A DNA stretch of 64,000 bases from CAZCEC01 sp964497615 (lineage in GTDB: Bacteria; Chloroflexota; Anaerolineae; Anaerolineales; UBA6663): NCBI GenBank assembly GCA_964497615.1, contig CAZCEC010000015.1, forward strand, positions 1 through 64,000. Direction: 5' to 3'. A program made the translations under genes and the position numbers. The notes beneath the pieces are model-generated. The model saw only the letters and a list, made by a program, of their open reading frames with translations. It ran no database searches and had not been told where the DNA came from. Positions 26,299 to 36,990 of this stretch are shown here, in pieces. Every line of letters starts with the position of its first letter. Positions within the stretch are counted from its first letter, which is position 1.

Positions 26299-26754
26299 AT
26301 GCGTACGCGCTACTATGCCGCAGCCGGTGGACTGGTGGTGCGCGGCGGCCAGCTCCTCCTGCTGCACAAACACCTCAAAGACGAATACGTGCTGCCCAAG
26401 GGGCACATCGAGGCCGGCGAAACAGCCGAGGCCGCGGCCCTGCGCGAGACCCGCGAGGAGAGCGGCTTCACCAATCTTGAAGTGCTGGCGGACCTGGGCA
26501 CCTTGCGGGGCGAATTCGATCTCGACGGCGTGCACTATCAGCGCGACGAGACCTACTTCCTGTTGCGGCTGGTGGACGATCAGCGCGGCCCCGTCGGGCT
26601 ATACGACGATGCCGCTCACGATCAGGTCACGTTCAACCAGCTTTGGGTGCCGGTGGCCGAAGCAGCGGAGCGGCTGAGCTTTGAGCCGGCCCGGACTTTT
26701 GCGCGCCGGGCGGCCGCCTGGCTCGAACAGCACGCGCGCCAGGAACTGCGCTGA
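26299..26754 (+). CDS. Nudix hydrolase
   Basis: 151-aa pyrophosphohydrolase acting on a nucleoside diphosphate linked to another group. The Nudix box fits GX5EX7REUXEEXGU exactly: GHIEAGETAEAAALRETREESGF, with the catalytic glutamates in REESG. The fold looks like the MutT/Ap4A-hydrolase subgroup (MRTRYYAAAGGLVVR start, YVLPKGH). The substrate is not predictable. It is the first gene of a plus-strand operon with parA 6 nt downstream. The ATG at 26299 is supported by the -10 box 7 nt upstream. Confidence 0.92.
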   Translation: MRTRYYAAAGGLVVRGGQLLLLHKHLKDEYVLPKGHIEAGETAEAAALRETREESGFTNLEVLADLGTLRGEFDLDGVHYQRDETYFLLRLVDDQRGPVGLYDDAAHDQVTFNQLWVPVAEAAERLSFEPARTFARRAAAWLEQHARQELR

Positions 26755-26760
26755 GCGGCC

Positions 26761-27537
26761 ATGCGGATCATTGCCATCGCGAACCAAAAGGGCGGCGTGG
26801 GCAAGACCACCACCGTCGCCAACCTGGGGGCGGCCCTGGTGGAGCGCGGCCGGTCGGTCCTGCTCATCGACCTGGACCCGCAGGCCTCATTGTCCCTCGC
26901 CCTGCTGCCGGAACTGCCCGACGGCGCCAGCCGCCCCACCGTGTATGACGTGCTCCTCAGGGCCGCCGCCGGCACCGCCGACCCGTTTGCGGGCGCGATC
27001 CAGCCCAGCCGCTCGGGGCCAGCCATCACGCCTGCCTCCATTGAGCTTTCGGCGGCCGAGATTGACCTGACCCGTGAGCCGTTGGGGGTGTTCACCCTGC
27101 GCGAGGCGCTGGCCGCGCTGCCGCCTGGGCTGGATTACGTGCTGATTGACTGTCCGCCCTCGCTCGGCATCCTCACCACCAATGCCCTGGCGGCGGCCGA
27201 TGGCGTGATCGTCCCCCTGCAAGCCGACTATCTGGCCCTGCGCGGCGTGGACCTGCTGCTGAGCACCATCGGCAAGGTTCAGCGCCGCGCCAATCCGCGC
27301 CTGGCGGTGCTGGGCGTGCTGATTACGCTGGCCGATCTGCGCACCCTGCACGCCCGCGAGGTCATCGCCGCGGCGCAGGCCACCTTTGGCGAGCGGGTGC
27401 CCGTGCTCACGGAGGTGGTGCCCTACAGCGTGCGGGTGAAGGAAGCGCCCCTCGCCAACGCCAGCGTATTGGAGTACGCGCCCGCCTCGCCCGCCGCGGC
27501 GGCCTACCGCCAATTGGCCCAGGTGATCGACCCATGA
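26761..27537 (+). CDS. ParA/Soj-family ATPase
   Basis: 258-aa deviant-Walker ATPase that partitions chromosomes, plasmids or protein cargo. The Walker A is NQKGGVGKTTTVANLG with both lysines; the A' site is LLIDLDPQASLSLALL and the B site is YVLIDCPPSLGILTTNALAA. The chromosomal-type spacing and length fit Soj more than MinD. No parB gene is nearby; instead a small, otherwise unknown protein follows with a 4-nt overlap. This hints that the pair positions a cargo rather than the origin, but that is inference. Confidence 0.93.
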   Translation: MRIIAIANQKGGVGKTTTVANLGAALVERGRSVLLIDLDPQASLSLALLPELPDGASRPTVYDVLLRAAAGTADPFAGAIQPSRSGPAITPASIELSAAEIDLTREPLGVFTLREALAALPPGLDYVLIDCPPSLGILTTNALAAADGVIVPLQADYLALRGVDLLLSTIGKVQRRANPRLAVLGVLITLADLRTLHAREVIAAAQATFGERVPVLTEVVPYSVRVKEAPLANASVLEYAPASPAAAAYRQLAQVIDP

Positions 27538-27932
27538 AGCGTGCCTCGCTCAGCGTCAAGCCTGCCCCGCCCAAAGCCGCCCCCGCCGACCTCACCGACC
27601 GCCTGCTTGACCGTGAGGCGGAACGGGCGGCCCAGCCGGCCTCACCCGCGCCCCAACCCAAACGGCGGCGTGCCCCGCAGGCCCGCCCAGCCGCCCCTGC
27701 CGGAACAAATGAACCACAAGCCCAGCCGCCAGTATTAGAAGCGTCCGCGCCCGACGATGGCGCCAGCCTGCACGCAGCGCTCAGCCAGGCGGCTGGCGCG
27801 GCCGACGCGCTCGAAGCCGCGGCCCGGCAGGCGCCCGCCCGCTACGAGGTCGCCCTGCGCTATCGGCTCGACGCCTTGGCCCACCATCTGCGGCAGGTGG
27901 CGGACTTCGTCGGCAGCCTGGCGCGTCGTTGA
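27534..27932 (+). CDS. Small protein coupled to ParA, possible partner
   Basis: 132-aa protein of unknown function whose ATG overlaps the parA stop (ATGA). Residues 1-80 are Pro/Ala-rich and charged, with a basic cluster KRRRAPQAR, and probably disordered. Residues 82-132 form an amphipathic helical region rich in Ala and Leu (ALSQAAGAADALEAAARQAP, then RYRLDALAHHLRQVADFVGSL). A basic disordered N-terminus is a common way for partner proteins to activate ParA ATPases, so a ParA-stimulating partner is plausible. No ParB motif is present. Confidence 0.6.
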   Translation: MKRASLSVKPAPPKAAPADLTDRLLDREAERAAQPASPAPQPKRRRAPQARPAAPAGTNEPQAQPPVLEASAPDDGASLHAALSQAAGAADALEAAARQAPARYEVALRYRLDALAHHLRQVADFVGSLARR

Positions 27933-27966
27933 CGCCGGCCTGCCTTTCCCGCCAAAGGAGACACCC

Positions 27967-29181
27967 ATGGGTAAGACTCAGACGATCAAACTCAAGCGGA
28001 CCATCCAGGCCGCGCCGGCCACCCTGTTCCGCGCCATCACCAATGCCACCGCCCTGCGCGAGTGGATGTGCGATACCGCCATCTTCGAGCCGCAAAAGGG
28101 CGGGCGCGTGTACTTCGGCTGGAACGACGGTTACTACGCCGCCGGCACGGTGACCAAGGTCACCCCCGGCCGCAAGGTAGCCTACACCTGGCATGGCGCC
28201 GGCGAGCCTGCGCCCACCCTGGTGACCGTCAGCGTGGCCGACAAGAAGAGCGGCGCCACCGTCACCATCGAGCATGAGGACGTCGGCACGGGCAAAAAGT
28301 GGGGCACCACCCTGGCCGCCATGACCCGCGGCTGGGAGGTGGCGCTGGAAAATCTCCAATCGGTTCACGAAACCGGCGAGGACTTGCGCCTCACCCTGCG
28401 GCCCATGCTGGGCGTCATGGGACCCTCCGTGTTGGCCCCAGAAGACAAAGCCCGCCTGAACGTGCCGGTGGACCGGGGCGTGCACATCAGCGGCACCGTG
28501 GACGGCATGGGCGCCCAGGCGGCCGGCCTCCAGAAGGACGATGTGCTGGTGGAGATGGACAAACGCAAGGTGTGGAACTTCCCCACCCTCACTGCGGCGC
28601 TATCCGACCGCCGCGCGGGCGACCGGGTAGAGGTGAAATTCTACCGGGGCAGCGAACTCCTCACCGCCGACATGGAACTGTCGCGCCGCCCCCTGCCCGA
28701 AATCCCCACCACCGCCGCCGAGTTGGCCGAACGGGTGCGACAAACGTATGCCGCTGCCGATGCCGAGTTGGAGGTCGCCGTCAAGGACATCACCGAAGCG
28801 GAGGCCGAGTTCCGCCCCGCCCCGCACGAATGGAACGCCAAGGAAGTTCTGGCCCACCTCATCATCGGCGAGCGCGACACCCACGCCTACATCGCCGAGC
28901 TGACGGATGGCGAAGAGCGTGTCTATCCCACCTACATCGGCAATAACAACCTGCGGACGAAAGCCACGGCCAGCGCCTACCCCAGCCTGGCGGCGCTGCT
29001 GGAAGAGCTCAAGCGCAACGAGGCCGAGACCGTGGCCATGCTGGCTGGGCTGCCGCCCGAGTTCGTGGCCGCCAAGCGCACCTATTGGCGGCTGGCCTTT
29101 GGGCAGTTGCAGGGCGGCAACCACACCCAGGACCACCTGCAGCAGATTCAGGCGGCGGTCGCGGCCGCGAGGCAGCAGTAG
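27967..29181 (+). CDS. SRPBCC (AHSA1-like) - PDZ - DinB fusion protein
   Basis: 404-aa three-domain protein. Residues 1-130 form an SRPBCC/AHSA1-like lipid- or cochaperone-type cavity domain (IKLKRTIQAAPATLFRAITN, YAAGTVTKVTPGRKVAYTW, ending at GWEVALENLQSVHE). A PDZ domain at about 155-230 has HISGTVDGMGAQAAGLQKDD and RVEVKFYRGSE. A DinB-like four-helix domain covers about 240-404 (EWNAKEVLAHLIIGERD). No signal peptide, so it is probably cytoplasmic. ATG 27967 has AAAGGAG upstream. The same architecture is repeated in the next gene. The combination is unusual and no function can be assigned. Confidence 0.8.
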   Translation: MGKTQTIKLKRTIQAAPATLFRAITNATALREWMCDTAIFEPQKGGRVYFGWNDGYYAAGTVTKVTPGRKVAYTWHGAGEPAPTLVTVSVADKKSGATVTIEHEDVGTGKKWGTTLAAMTRGWEVALENLQSVHETGEDLRLTLRPMLGVMGPSVLAPEDKARLNVPVDRGVHISGTVDGMGAQAAGLQKDDVLVEMDKRKVWNFPTLTAALSDRRAGDRVEVKFYRGSELLTADMELSRRPLPEIPTTAAELAERVRQTYAAADAELEVAVKDITEAEAEFRPAPHEWNAKEVLAHLIIGERDTHAYIAELTDGEERVYPTYIGNNNLRTKATASAYPSLAALLEELKRNEAETVAMLAGLPPEFVAAKRTYWRLAFGQLQGGNHTQDHLQQIQAAVAAARQQ

Positions 29182-30416
29182 ATGGCGCCCAAGTCGCAGA
29201 ACTTGAAGTATCGGCGCGTCATCGCCGCCCCGGCGGCCGCGGTCTATCGGGCTTTCACCCACGCCACGGCCCTGCGCGACTGGCTCTGCGACGCGGCGCG
29301 TACCGAGGCGCGCCTGGGCGGGTTGGTGTATCTGGGCTGGGCCAGCGGCTATGCGGCCACCGGCCAATTCACCCGGTTGACGCCCGCCAAGGACCTCACC
29401 TTCACCTGGTATGGTCGTGGCGAACCTGGCGAGACGCGCGTGTCGGTGCGCTTGACCGAGCGCGAAGGCCGCACAACCGTGGCCCTGACGCACGCTGGCC
29501 TCGGAGCGGGCAAGGCCTGGGCCGAAGCCAGACGCCAATCGCAAGCCGGCTGGGAGAGCGGCCTGGAGAATCTGCAATCCGTCCTGGAGACGGGTGTTGA
29601 CCTGCGCACGGCCCGGCTGCCGCGGCTGGGAATCTTAATCGACGAGTTCAATCCGGCGGTGGCCGCGCAATTGGCAGTGCCGGTGACGCAGGGCATCCGC
29701 CTGGCCGGAACTGCCGAAGAGACCGGCGCGCGGGCGGCGGGCCTGCAAGCTAACGATGTGATCGTGCGCCTGAACGGCAAAAAGGCGGTCGACTTCGCCA
29801 CCCTGCGGCGGGCGCTGGAGGGGTTGCGGGGCGGCGACACCGTCCCGGTGGAGTTCTACCGTGGCGCCGCCAAGCACAAGGTCAAGATGACCCTTTCGGC
29901 GCGCCCGCCCGCGCCCGAACCTCCAGCCACCGGCCCGGCATTGGCCGACCTGGCGCGCCGCAACCAGGCCCAGGTGCTGGCCGGCTTCGAGCAGCACCTG
30001 GCCGGCGTCAGCGAGGCGCAAGCAGAGGTCCGCCCCGCGCCCGACGAATGGAACGCCAAGGAGTTGGTGGCGCACTTCATCGCCTGCGAGCGCGATCTGC
30101 AATCGTGGATCGCGGACATGCTCAACGACAACACGGTGGGCGACAGCCTGGAGTTCCGCCCGAACGTCACCTCTCGCCTGGCCGCCATCGTGGCCCGCTA
30201 CCCCACCCTGCCCGCCCTCCTGGCCGAACTCAAGGCGGCCGGAGACGAAACGGCGGCCCTGCTCGCCGCCCTGCCGCCCGAGTTCGTGGCGCGGCGGCAT
30301 ATGTATCTGCGGGTGGCCGGATGGATCATGGGGGTTGTCCCCAGCCACCTCCCGGATGAACACGCGGGTCAGCTTCAATCCACGCTGGACGTCGCCCGGC
30401 AGGCGCTCGGGGGCGC

Positions 30417-30420
<4 letters not shown>
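29182..30420 (+). CDS. Second SRPBCC - PDZ - DinB fusion protein (tandem paralogue)
   Basis: 412-aa paralogue of the preceding protein with the same domain order: SRPBCC (about 1-130, LKYRRVIAAPAAAVYRAFTH, ending at GWESGLENLQSVLE), PDZ (about 160-235, IRLAGTAEETGARAAGLQAND, VPVEFYRGAAK) and DinB (about 250-412, EWNAKELVAHFIACERD, HLPDEHAGQLQSTLDV). The ATG at 29182 directly follows the upstream stop, so the genes are adjacent copies from an old duplication. Sequence divergence is substantial; only landmark motifs are shared. The stop overlaps the acyl-CoA synthetase start. Confidence 0.8.
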
Positions 30421-32391
<1,971 letters not shown>

Positions 32392-32395
32392 CGAC

Positions 32396-33112
32396 GTGGA
32401 TCACTACCACCAAATCTACTCCGGCCGCGCCGCCGACTACCACCGCATGATCGCGGCGGAAGACGCGGATGGCAACTTGCTGCGGGCGCTGGAGGCTGTC
32501 GCGCCCCTGCGCGGTCAGCGCGTGCTGGACTTGGGCACTGGCACCGGTCGCTTGCCCCTGCTCCTCAACGGCATCGCAGGCCGTGTCATTGGCGTTGACC
32601 TGCACTGGGCGATGCTGGCCGAGAATGCGGACCAGTGCGCCCAGGCTGGCGGCCATTGGCCGCTGGTTCAGGCCGACATGCGCCAACTGCCATTCGCCGC
32701 CGGCTGCGCCGATGTGGTGACGGCTGGCTGGGCCATCGGCCACCTGCGCGGCTGGCACCCCGATGACTGGAAAACCCAAATTGACGCCGTGCTGGCCGAG
32801 ATGCATCGGGCTGTTACGCCGAGCGGCGCGCTCATCATCGCCGAGACCCTGACGACCGGCAGCCTGACGCCCGCGCCCCCCACCGCGGGCCTGGCTGAAT
32901 ACTATGCGTGGCTAGAGGAAGCGTGGGGTTTCACGCGGCAGGCCATTCGCACCGATTATGTGTTTGCCAGCGTGGAGGCGGCGGCAGCGGAGACGGAGTT
33001 CTTTTTTGGGCCGGAGTTGGCGCAGGCCATCCGCGCCAACGGCTGGGCGCGGCTGCCCGAGTGGACGGGTGTGTGGGGCAAGCGCCTCAGCGCTGGCGAA
33101 ATTCCGCGATGA
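32396..33112 (+). CDS. SAM-dependent methyltransferase
   Basis: 238-aa class I methyltransferase. SAM-binding motif I is RVLDLGTGTGRLPLLL, followed by an acidic motif II (RVIGVDLHWAMLAENADQ) and ADMRQLPFAAGCADVVTAGWAIGHL. This resembles UbiE/MenG-type or small-molecule methyltransferases. The substrate is unknown. The start is a GTG at 32396, 4 nt after the acyl-CoA synthetase stop, giving the N-terminus DHYHQIYSGRAADY. Its 3' end overlaps the convergent metallopeptidase-like gene by 26 nt. Confidence 0.88.
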   Translation: MDHYHQIYSGRAADYHRMIAAEDADGNLLRALEAVAPLRGQRVLDLGTGTGRLPLLLNGIAGRVIGVDLHWAMLAENADQCAQAGGHWPLVQADMRQLPFAAGCADVVTAGWAIGHLRGWHPDDWKTQIDAVLAEMHRAVTPSGALIIAETLTTGSLTPAPPTAGLAEYYAWLEEAWGFTRQAIRTDYVFASVEAAAAETEFFFGPELAQAIRANGWARLPEWTGVWGKRLSAGEIPR

Positions 33113-33638
33113 AGGGCTCCCAGGGCTCTACCACCTGGTGCTGCTTGAGCCGGAAGTAATAGTCGCGGCCCAGGTCGCCCTGCTGCTCGGGGTTGAAATC
33201 GGCCAGCCGCCGGCCGGCCGCCTTGGCCGCGATCAGCGCCGCTTCCAGGGTCGGGTGCTCACGCCGGTAGTCGTAGGCGCGGCGGCCTTCCTTCAACTGG
33301 ACGTTGAGCGCGCCGCTCAGATAGCGCCACCCCCAGCGCTGAAACTGCCACTGGTGCACCAACTCGTGCATCAACCAGCCGATATCGCGCAAATAGCCGC
33401 CCGCCACCGAGTCAGCGTCCGTCTTCAGGTTGACGGGAAAATAGGAGGTGTTGCCCAGCGTGACGGCATTGTGCTCGTCCTTGTGCCGCATCCGCCGCTG
33501 CAACTTGGCCCCGATGGCGTCTATCCAGTCCGGCCAGGCCGCACCCTCGTGCACATAGGCCCGGGTATAATTCAATCCAGAGCCAAAAACCAACTCAGCC
33601 TCGGCCATTTCGGCTGGGGTCAGGCGGCGGCGCATCAT
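33087..33638 (-). CDS. HExxH metallopeptidase-like protein
   Basis: 183-aa cytoplasmic protein. The main signature is GWLMHELVHQWQF, an HExxH zinc motif near residue 91. It is preceded by PVNLKTDADSVAGGYLRD and followed by RWGWRYLSGALNVQLKEGRRAYDYR. Small proteins of this kind occur with DUF4157-like or Vgr-associated domains, but I do not assign a family. Two ATGs are adjacent (33638, 33635); TAGCAT lies 6 nt upstream, suggesting a leaderless mRNA starting at the first. It converges with the methyltransferase gene, with overlapping 3' ends. Confidence 0.7.
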   Translation of the reverse strand: MMRRRLTPAEMAEAELVFGSGLNYTRAYVHEGAAWPDWIDAIGAKLQRRMRHKDEHNAVTLGNTSYFPVNLKTDADSVAGGYLRDIGWLMHELVHQWQFQRWGWRYLSGALNVQLKEGRRAYDYRREHPTLEAALIAAKAAGRRLADFNPEQQGDLGRDYYFRLKQHQVVEPWEPFIAEFRQR

Positions 33639-33644
33639 GGCCGT

Positions 33645-33650
33645 ATGCTA
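33645..33650 (-). promoter_or_regulatory. -10 box of metallopeptidase-like gene, leaderless type
   Basis: TAGCAT on the minus strand, 6 nt before the ATG at 33638. The gene has no Shine-Dalgarno site. The 48-nt gap to the divergent plus-strand gene leaves little room for other elements. Confidence 0.4.
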
Positions 33651-33686
33651 GCACAAATCGCTGGCCAGGGAAAAACGGAGGTATGT

Positions 33687-34046
33687 ATGTCTGAGAAGCG
33701 GTCGGGTGACGATCTTGCAGCGGAGTTCCTCAAGCTCGGTCAGAACCTCAAGCAAGCGGCCGAGGCCGCCTGGGTCAGCCCGGAGGGGCAGCGCCTGCGC
33801 GGCGAAATCAAGTCTGGCCTCCAGGCCCTGGAGAAGGGCCTGTCGGAGGCGGCGGCCGAAATGACCACCGGCGAGACCGGCCAGAAGTTGAAGGCGGAGG
33901 TAGAAGACTTCTCGGCGCGGGTCCGCAGCGGGCAGGTGGAAGCCCGCCTGCGGGAGGATCTGCTGGCCGCGCTCCGAGCCGTCAACACCCACCTGGACAA
34001 GGCCGCCGGCCAGGGCGCGTCCGGCCCGGACGAAAGCATGTTATGA
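33687..34046 (+). CDS. Small alpha-helical protein of unknown function
   Basis: 119-aa charged, almost wholly helical protein (DDLAAEFLKLGQNLKQAAEAAW, then GEIKSGLQALEKGLSEAAAEM), low in Gly and Pro and compatible with a coiled coil. No membrane or signal segment. GGAGG is close to the ATG at 33687. It overlaps the start of the acyl-CoA dehydrogenase gene by 4 nt (ATGA), so it is probably co-expressed with it. No family is recognised. Confidence 0.7.
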   Translation: MSEKRSGDDLAAEFLKLGQNLKQAAEAAWVSPEGQRLRGEIKSGLQALEKGLSEAAAEMTTGETGQKLKAEVEDFSARVRSGQVEARLREDLLAALRAVNTHLDKAAGQGASGPDESML

Positions 34047-35164
34047 ACTTCGAGTTGAGCGCCGAACAGCAGATGTGGCGCGAGGCGGTACACGCCTTCG
34101 CCGCCCGCGAAGTCAAGCCGCGCGCCCGCCAGACGGACGAGGAAGGCCGCTTCAACTGGGAAGCCGTGCACCAGATGGGGCCCTTGGGCCTGCTAGGACT
34201 GAACGTGCCCGAGGCCTACGGCGGCGCGGGCGTAGACGCAGTCAGCGCCGCCATCGCCATCGAGGAGTTGGGCTGGGCCTGCGGCTCCACCGCGCTGGCC
34301 ATCGCGGCGCACAATGGCCTGGCTTGCGCGCCCTTGGTCCTGTACGGGAGCGAGGCGTTGAAAGCGCAGTGGCTGCCCCGCCTCGCCAGCGGCGCAGGCA
34401 AGCTGGGCGCGTTGGCGCTCACCGAACCCGGCGCCGGCAGCGACCTGGGCGGCGGCGTGCGCACCTCGGCAGTGGTCGAAGGCGACTCGTGGATCATTGA
34501 CGGCGCCAAGATGTGGACCACCAATGCCTCGGTTGCCGACGTGATCGTGACCCTGGTGCGCACCCAGCCCGACCGCCTGAGCCTGATCGTGGTGCCCACC
34601 GATACGCCCGGCCTGACGATTGGCGCGCCGGAAAAAAAGATGGGGTTGAAAGGCTCGCCCACCCACGCCGTCACCTATGACGAGGTCCGGGTGCCTCGCG
34701 AAAACCTGGTTGGGGTGGAAGGCAAGGGCCTGGCGCAGACCCTGGCCGTGCTGGATGGCGGCCGCATCGGCATCGGGGCGCTGGCGGTGGGGCTGGCGCA
34801 GGCCGCTTACGAGGAAGCCGTGCGCTACGCCAAAGAGCGCGAGACGTTTGGCGCGCCCATCGCGCAGCACCAGGCCATCCAGTTCATGCTGGCCGATGCC
34901 GCCACCGAGATCGAGGCGGCCCGGCTGCTGGTGTATCGCGCCGCCTGGCTCAAGCAGCAGGGCCGGCCAATCACGGTCGCCGCGGCGCAGGCCAAGCTCT
35001 TCGCCACCGAAATGGCCGAGCGCGTCACGCGCAATGCCATCCAGGTCCACGGCGGCTATGGCTACTCGTCCGAATTCCCGGTGGAGCGCCTCTACCGCGA
35101 TGCCCGCCTGATGACCAGCGAGATTCAGCGGCTCGTCATTGCCCGCAACATCCTGGGACTATGA
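34043..35164 (+). CDS. Acyl-CoA dehydrogenase
   Basis: 373-aa FAD enzyme for the first step of acyl-CoA beta-oxidation. The N-terminal helical domain starts FELSAEQQMWREAVHAFAAREVKP. The FAD-binding middle domain has LALTEPGAGSDLGGGVRTSAV and MWTTNASVADV. The C-terminal domain has the typical RETFGAPIAQHQAIQFMLAD, and the HGGYGYSSEFPVERLYRDAR stretch that contains the E-rich catalytic neighbourhood. The chain length of the substrate is not readable. It is the middle gene of a three-gene plus-strand set with 4-nt overlaps on both sides. Confidence 0.95.
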   Translation: MNFELSAEQQMWREAVHAFAAREVKPRARQTDEEGRFNWEAVHQMGPLGLLGLNVPEAYGGAGVDAVSAAIAIEELGWACGSTALAIAAHNGLACAPLVLYGSEALKAQWLPRLASGAGKLGALALTEPGAGSDLGGGVRTSAVVEGDSWIIDGAKMWTTNASVADVIVTLVRTQPDRLSLIVVPTDTPGLTIGAPEKKMGLKGSPTHAVTYDEVRVPRENLVGVEGKGLAQTLAVLDGGRIGIGALAVGLAQAAYEEAVRYAKERETFGAPIAQHQAIQFMLADAATEIEAARLLVYRAAWLKQQGRPITVAAAQAKLFATEMAERVTRNAIQVHGGYGYSSEFPVERLYRDARLMTSEIQRLVIARNILGL

Positions 35165-36138
35165 CCCTGAGGCGCTTTTACGCCTTTATCGGGGTCTTGC
35201 TCATAGGCGCGGCCGTGGCCGGGCTGATCATCAGCGTTGCCGGCACCATTGGCCTGTGGCGTGTCCAGCGCCGCATCACGGTTGGCCTCGACAATGCCTT
35301 TGCTCTACTCGATACCACCCTACAGGCCACCACGGACGGCCTCGATGTGGCCGGCCAGTCGCTCGACCAGGCTGACCAATCGCTCGACACTCTGGTAGCA
35401 ACCATCCAGACCACCGGCCAGACCGTCAGCGACACCTTGCCCCTGATTGACGCCATCTCACAGGTGACAGTCCACGATCTGCCGGTCACCATCAGTTCCA
35501 CCCAAACCGCGCTCGCCTCTGCCCAGGCCAGCGCGCAAGTGGTGGACGTGACCCTGGCCGCTCTCACGTCCATCCCATTCTTGCCTCTGGCGCAGTATCA
35601 GCCAGCCGTGCCGCTGAGCGACGCACTCGGCACAGTCTCCGATAGCTTGGACCACATTCCGGCGTCGCTTGTCTCCCTGGAGCACTCCCTGGCGACGGCC
35701 AGCACCAACCTTCAGACCATCGAAGCCCAATTCGACCGCATTGCCGCTGACATTGACGGCCTTGGCCTCAGCCTGGCGGCGGCGCGGTCCGTCATCAACC
35801 AATATGGGCAGGTCGTCGCCACCCTCCAGGCCCAGCTCGCGCTGGCGCGCGACAATCTGCCGCGCCAGATCGACACGATCGCCTGGTTCATCACCCTCGC
35901 GCTGATCTGGCTCGGACTGACCCAGGTCGGGCTGTTGATGCAGGGCCTTGAGATGCTGGGGCTGGAGTACGCAAAGCCCCGCCGAGCCCCGGAGGCAGCC
36001 CTGGCGCCCGTCGCCCCAGCGCCGGAGCCAGCACCGCCATCCACGCGGCCCGAGCCGTCTGCCAGTGCGCCCCCCGCCGAGAAGCCTGCCGAGCCGGACG
36101 ACCCCATCAGCCCGGACAGCGCGGTTCCGCCCACCTAG
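35161..36138 (+). CDS. Two-helix membrane protein with a long coiled-coil-like outer domain
   Basis: 325-aa protein of unknown family. One membrane helix near the N-terminus (about 8-30) and another near the C-terminus (about 238-262, ITLALIWLGLTQVGLLMQG) enclose about 200 residues of heptad-like sequence rich in Ala, Leu, Asp and Gln (LDVAGQSLDQADQSLDTLVATI and similar). A Pro/Ala-rich tail ends the protein. This layout resembles methyl-accepting or spacer-type membrane proteins, but no catalytic motif is present. Its ATG overlaps the acyl-CoA dehydrogenase stop by 4 nt. Confidence 0.65.
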   Translation: MTLRRFYAFIGVLLIGAAVAGLIISVAGTIGLWRVQRRITVGLDNAFALLDTTLQATTDGLDVAGQSLDQADQSLDTLVATIQTTGQTVSDTLPLIDAISQVTVHDLPVTISSTQTALASAQASAQVVDVTLAALTSIPFLPLAQYQPAVPLSDALGTVSDSLDHIPASLVSLEHSLATASTNLQTIEAQFDRIAADIDGLGLSLAAARSVINQYGQVVATLQAQLALARDNLPRQIDTIAWFITLALIWLGLTQVGLLMQGLEMLGLEYAKPRRAPEAALAPVAPAPEPAPPSTRPEPSASAPPAEKPAEPDDPISPDSAVPPT

Positions 36139-36145
36139 CCAGGTC

Positions 36146-36988
36146 CTACCATCGCAACATCCGCCGCAAGATCGCGTCCCACACCCGGTCGGGCAGGAGG
36201 CGACGCGCCAGCACGTACCAGCGCACCGAGCGGCCCAACATGTAGCGCGGCGCAGGCCGCCGCTGGCTGAGAATGCGCTCGACCAGCACGGCGAAGTCCT
36301 CCGGCGGAAAGCCCCTCTGCGCCCCTGCCAGCGCCAGCCGGCGGATCGTTTCCGCCAGCGGCGCATATTCTGCCATCCGGCGCGCCGCGTCGCCGCCCGC
36401 CACCCGGTCCAGGCTGGTTTCCCAGATCGCGGTTGGGCTGGCCCCTGGCTCAATCACCACCACCTTGACCCCAAAGGGCGCGAGTTCCAGGCGCAGAACA
36501 TCGCTCAGCGCCTCCAGCGCAAACTTGCTCATGTGATAGGCGCCCAGCATTGGATAGGCCATCCGCCCGCCGGTGCTGCTCACGTTGATGATGGTGCCAC
36601 GCGCCGCCCGCAGTCCCGGCATCAGCGCCTGAGTCACTGCCAGTTGCGCGATCAGGTTGATCTCCAATTGAGCGCGCAGGTCATCCAGCGGCAGCAGTTC
36701 CAGCGGGCCGGGAAAGCCCGTGCCCGCATTGTTGACCAAGCCATCCAGGCGCGGCGCGGCGGATAGGACCTCGCGCCCCAGGCGCGCCACGTCGGCGGCA
36801 TCGGTGATGTCGCACAGTACGGGCCGCAGCCGGTCCTGCCAGCCCCTGGCGGCTGCCTCGGCCAGCAGGCTCGCCTGATCCGCCTCCCTGCGCACCGTGG
36901 CGAACACCTGCCAGCCGCGGCCGGCAAGATGCAGCGCAGCCGCCCGGCCCAGCCCGGTGGAACAGCCCGTGATGACCACCGTCTTCAT
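36146..36988 (-). CDS. Short-chain dehydrogenase/reductase
   Basis: 280-aa NAD(P)-dependent oxidoreductase. The cofactor loop is ITGCSTGLGRAAALHLAGRG near the N-terminus, NNAG appears as LVNNAGTGFPG, and the active site is NVSSTGG with YHMSKFALEALSDVLRLEL (Tyr and Lys). The PGASPTAIWETS segment after it is typical for the extended substrate loop. The substrate is unknown. It starts 2 nt after the stop of the upstream YfhO-like gene, so the two share a transcript. Confidence 0.93.
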   Translation of the reverse strand: MKTVVITGCSTGLGRAAALHLAGRGWQVFATVRREADQASLLAEAAARGWQDRLRPVLCDITDAADVARLGREVLSAAPRLDGLVNNAGTGFPGPLELLPLDDLRAQLEINLIAQLAVTQALMPGLRAARGTIINVSSTGGRMAYPMLGAYHMSKFALEALSDVLRLELAPFGVKVVVIEPGASPTAIWETSLDRVAGGDAARRMAEYAPLAETIRRLALAGAQRGFPPEDFAVLVERILSQRRPAPRYMLGRSVRWYVLARRLLPDRVWDAILRRMLRW

Positions 36989-36990
36989 GG

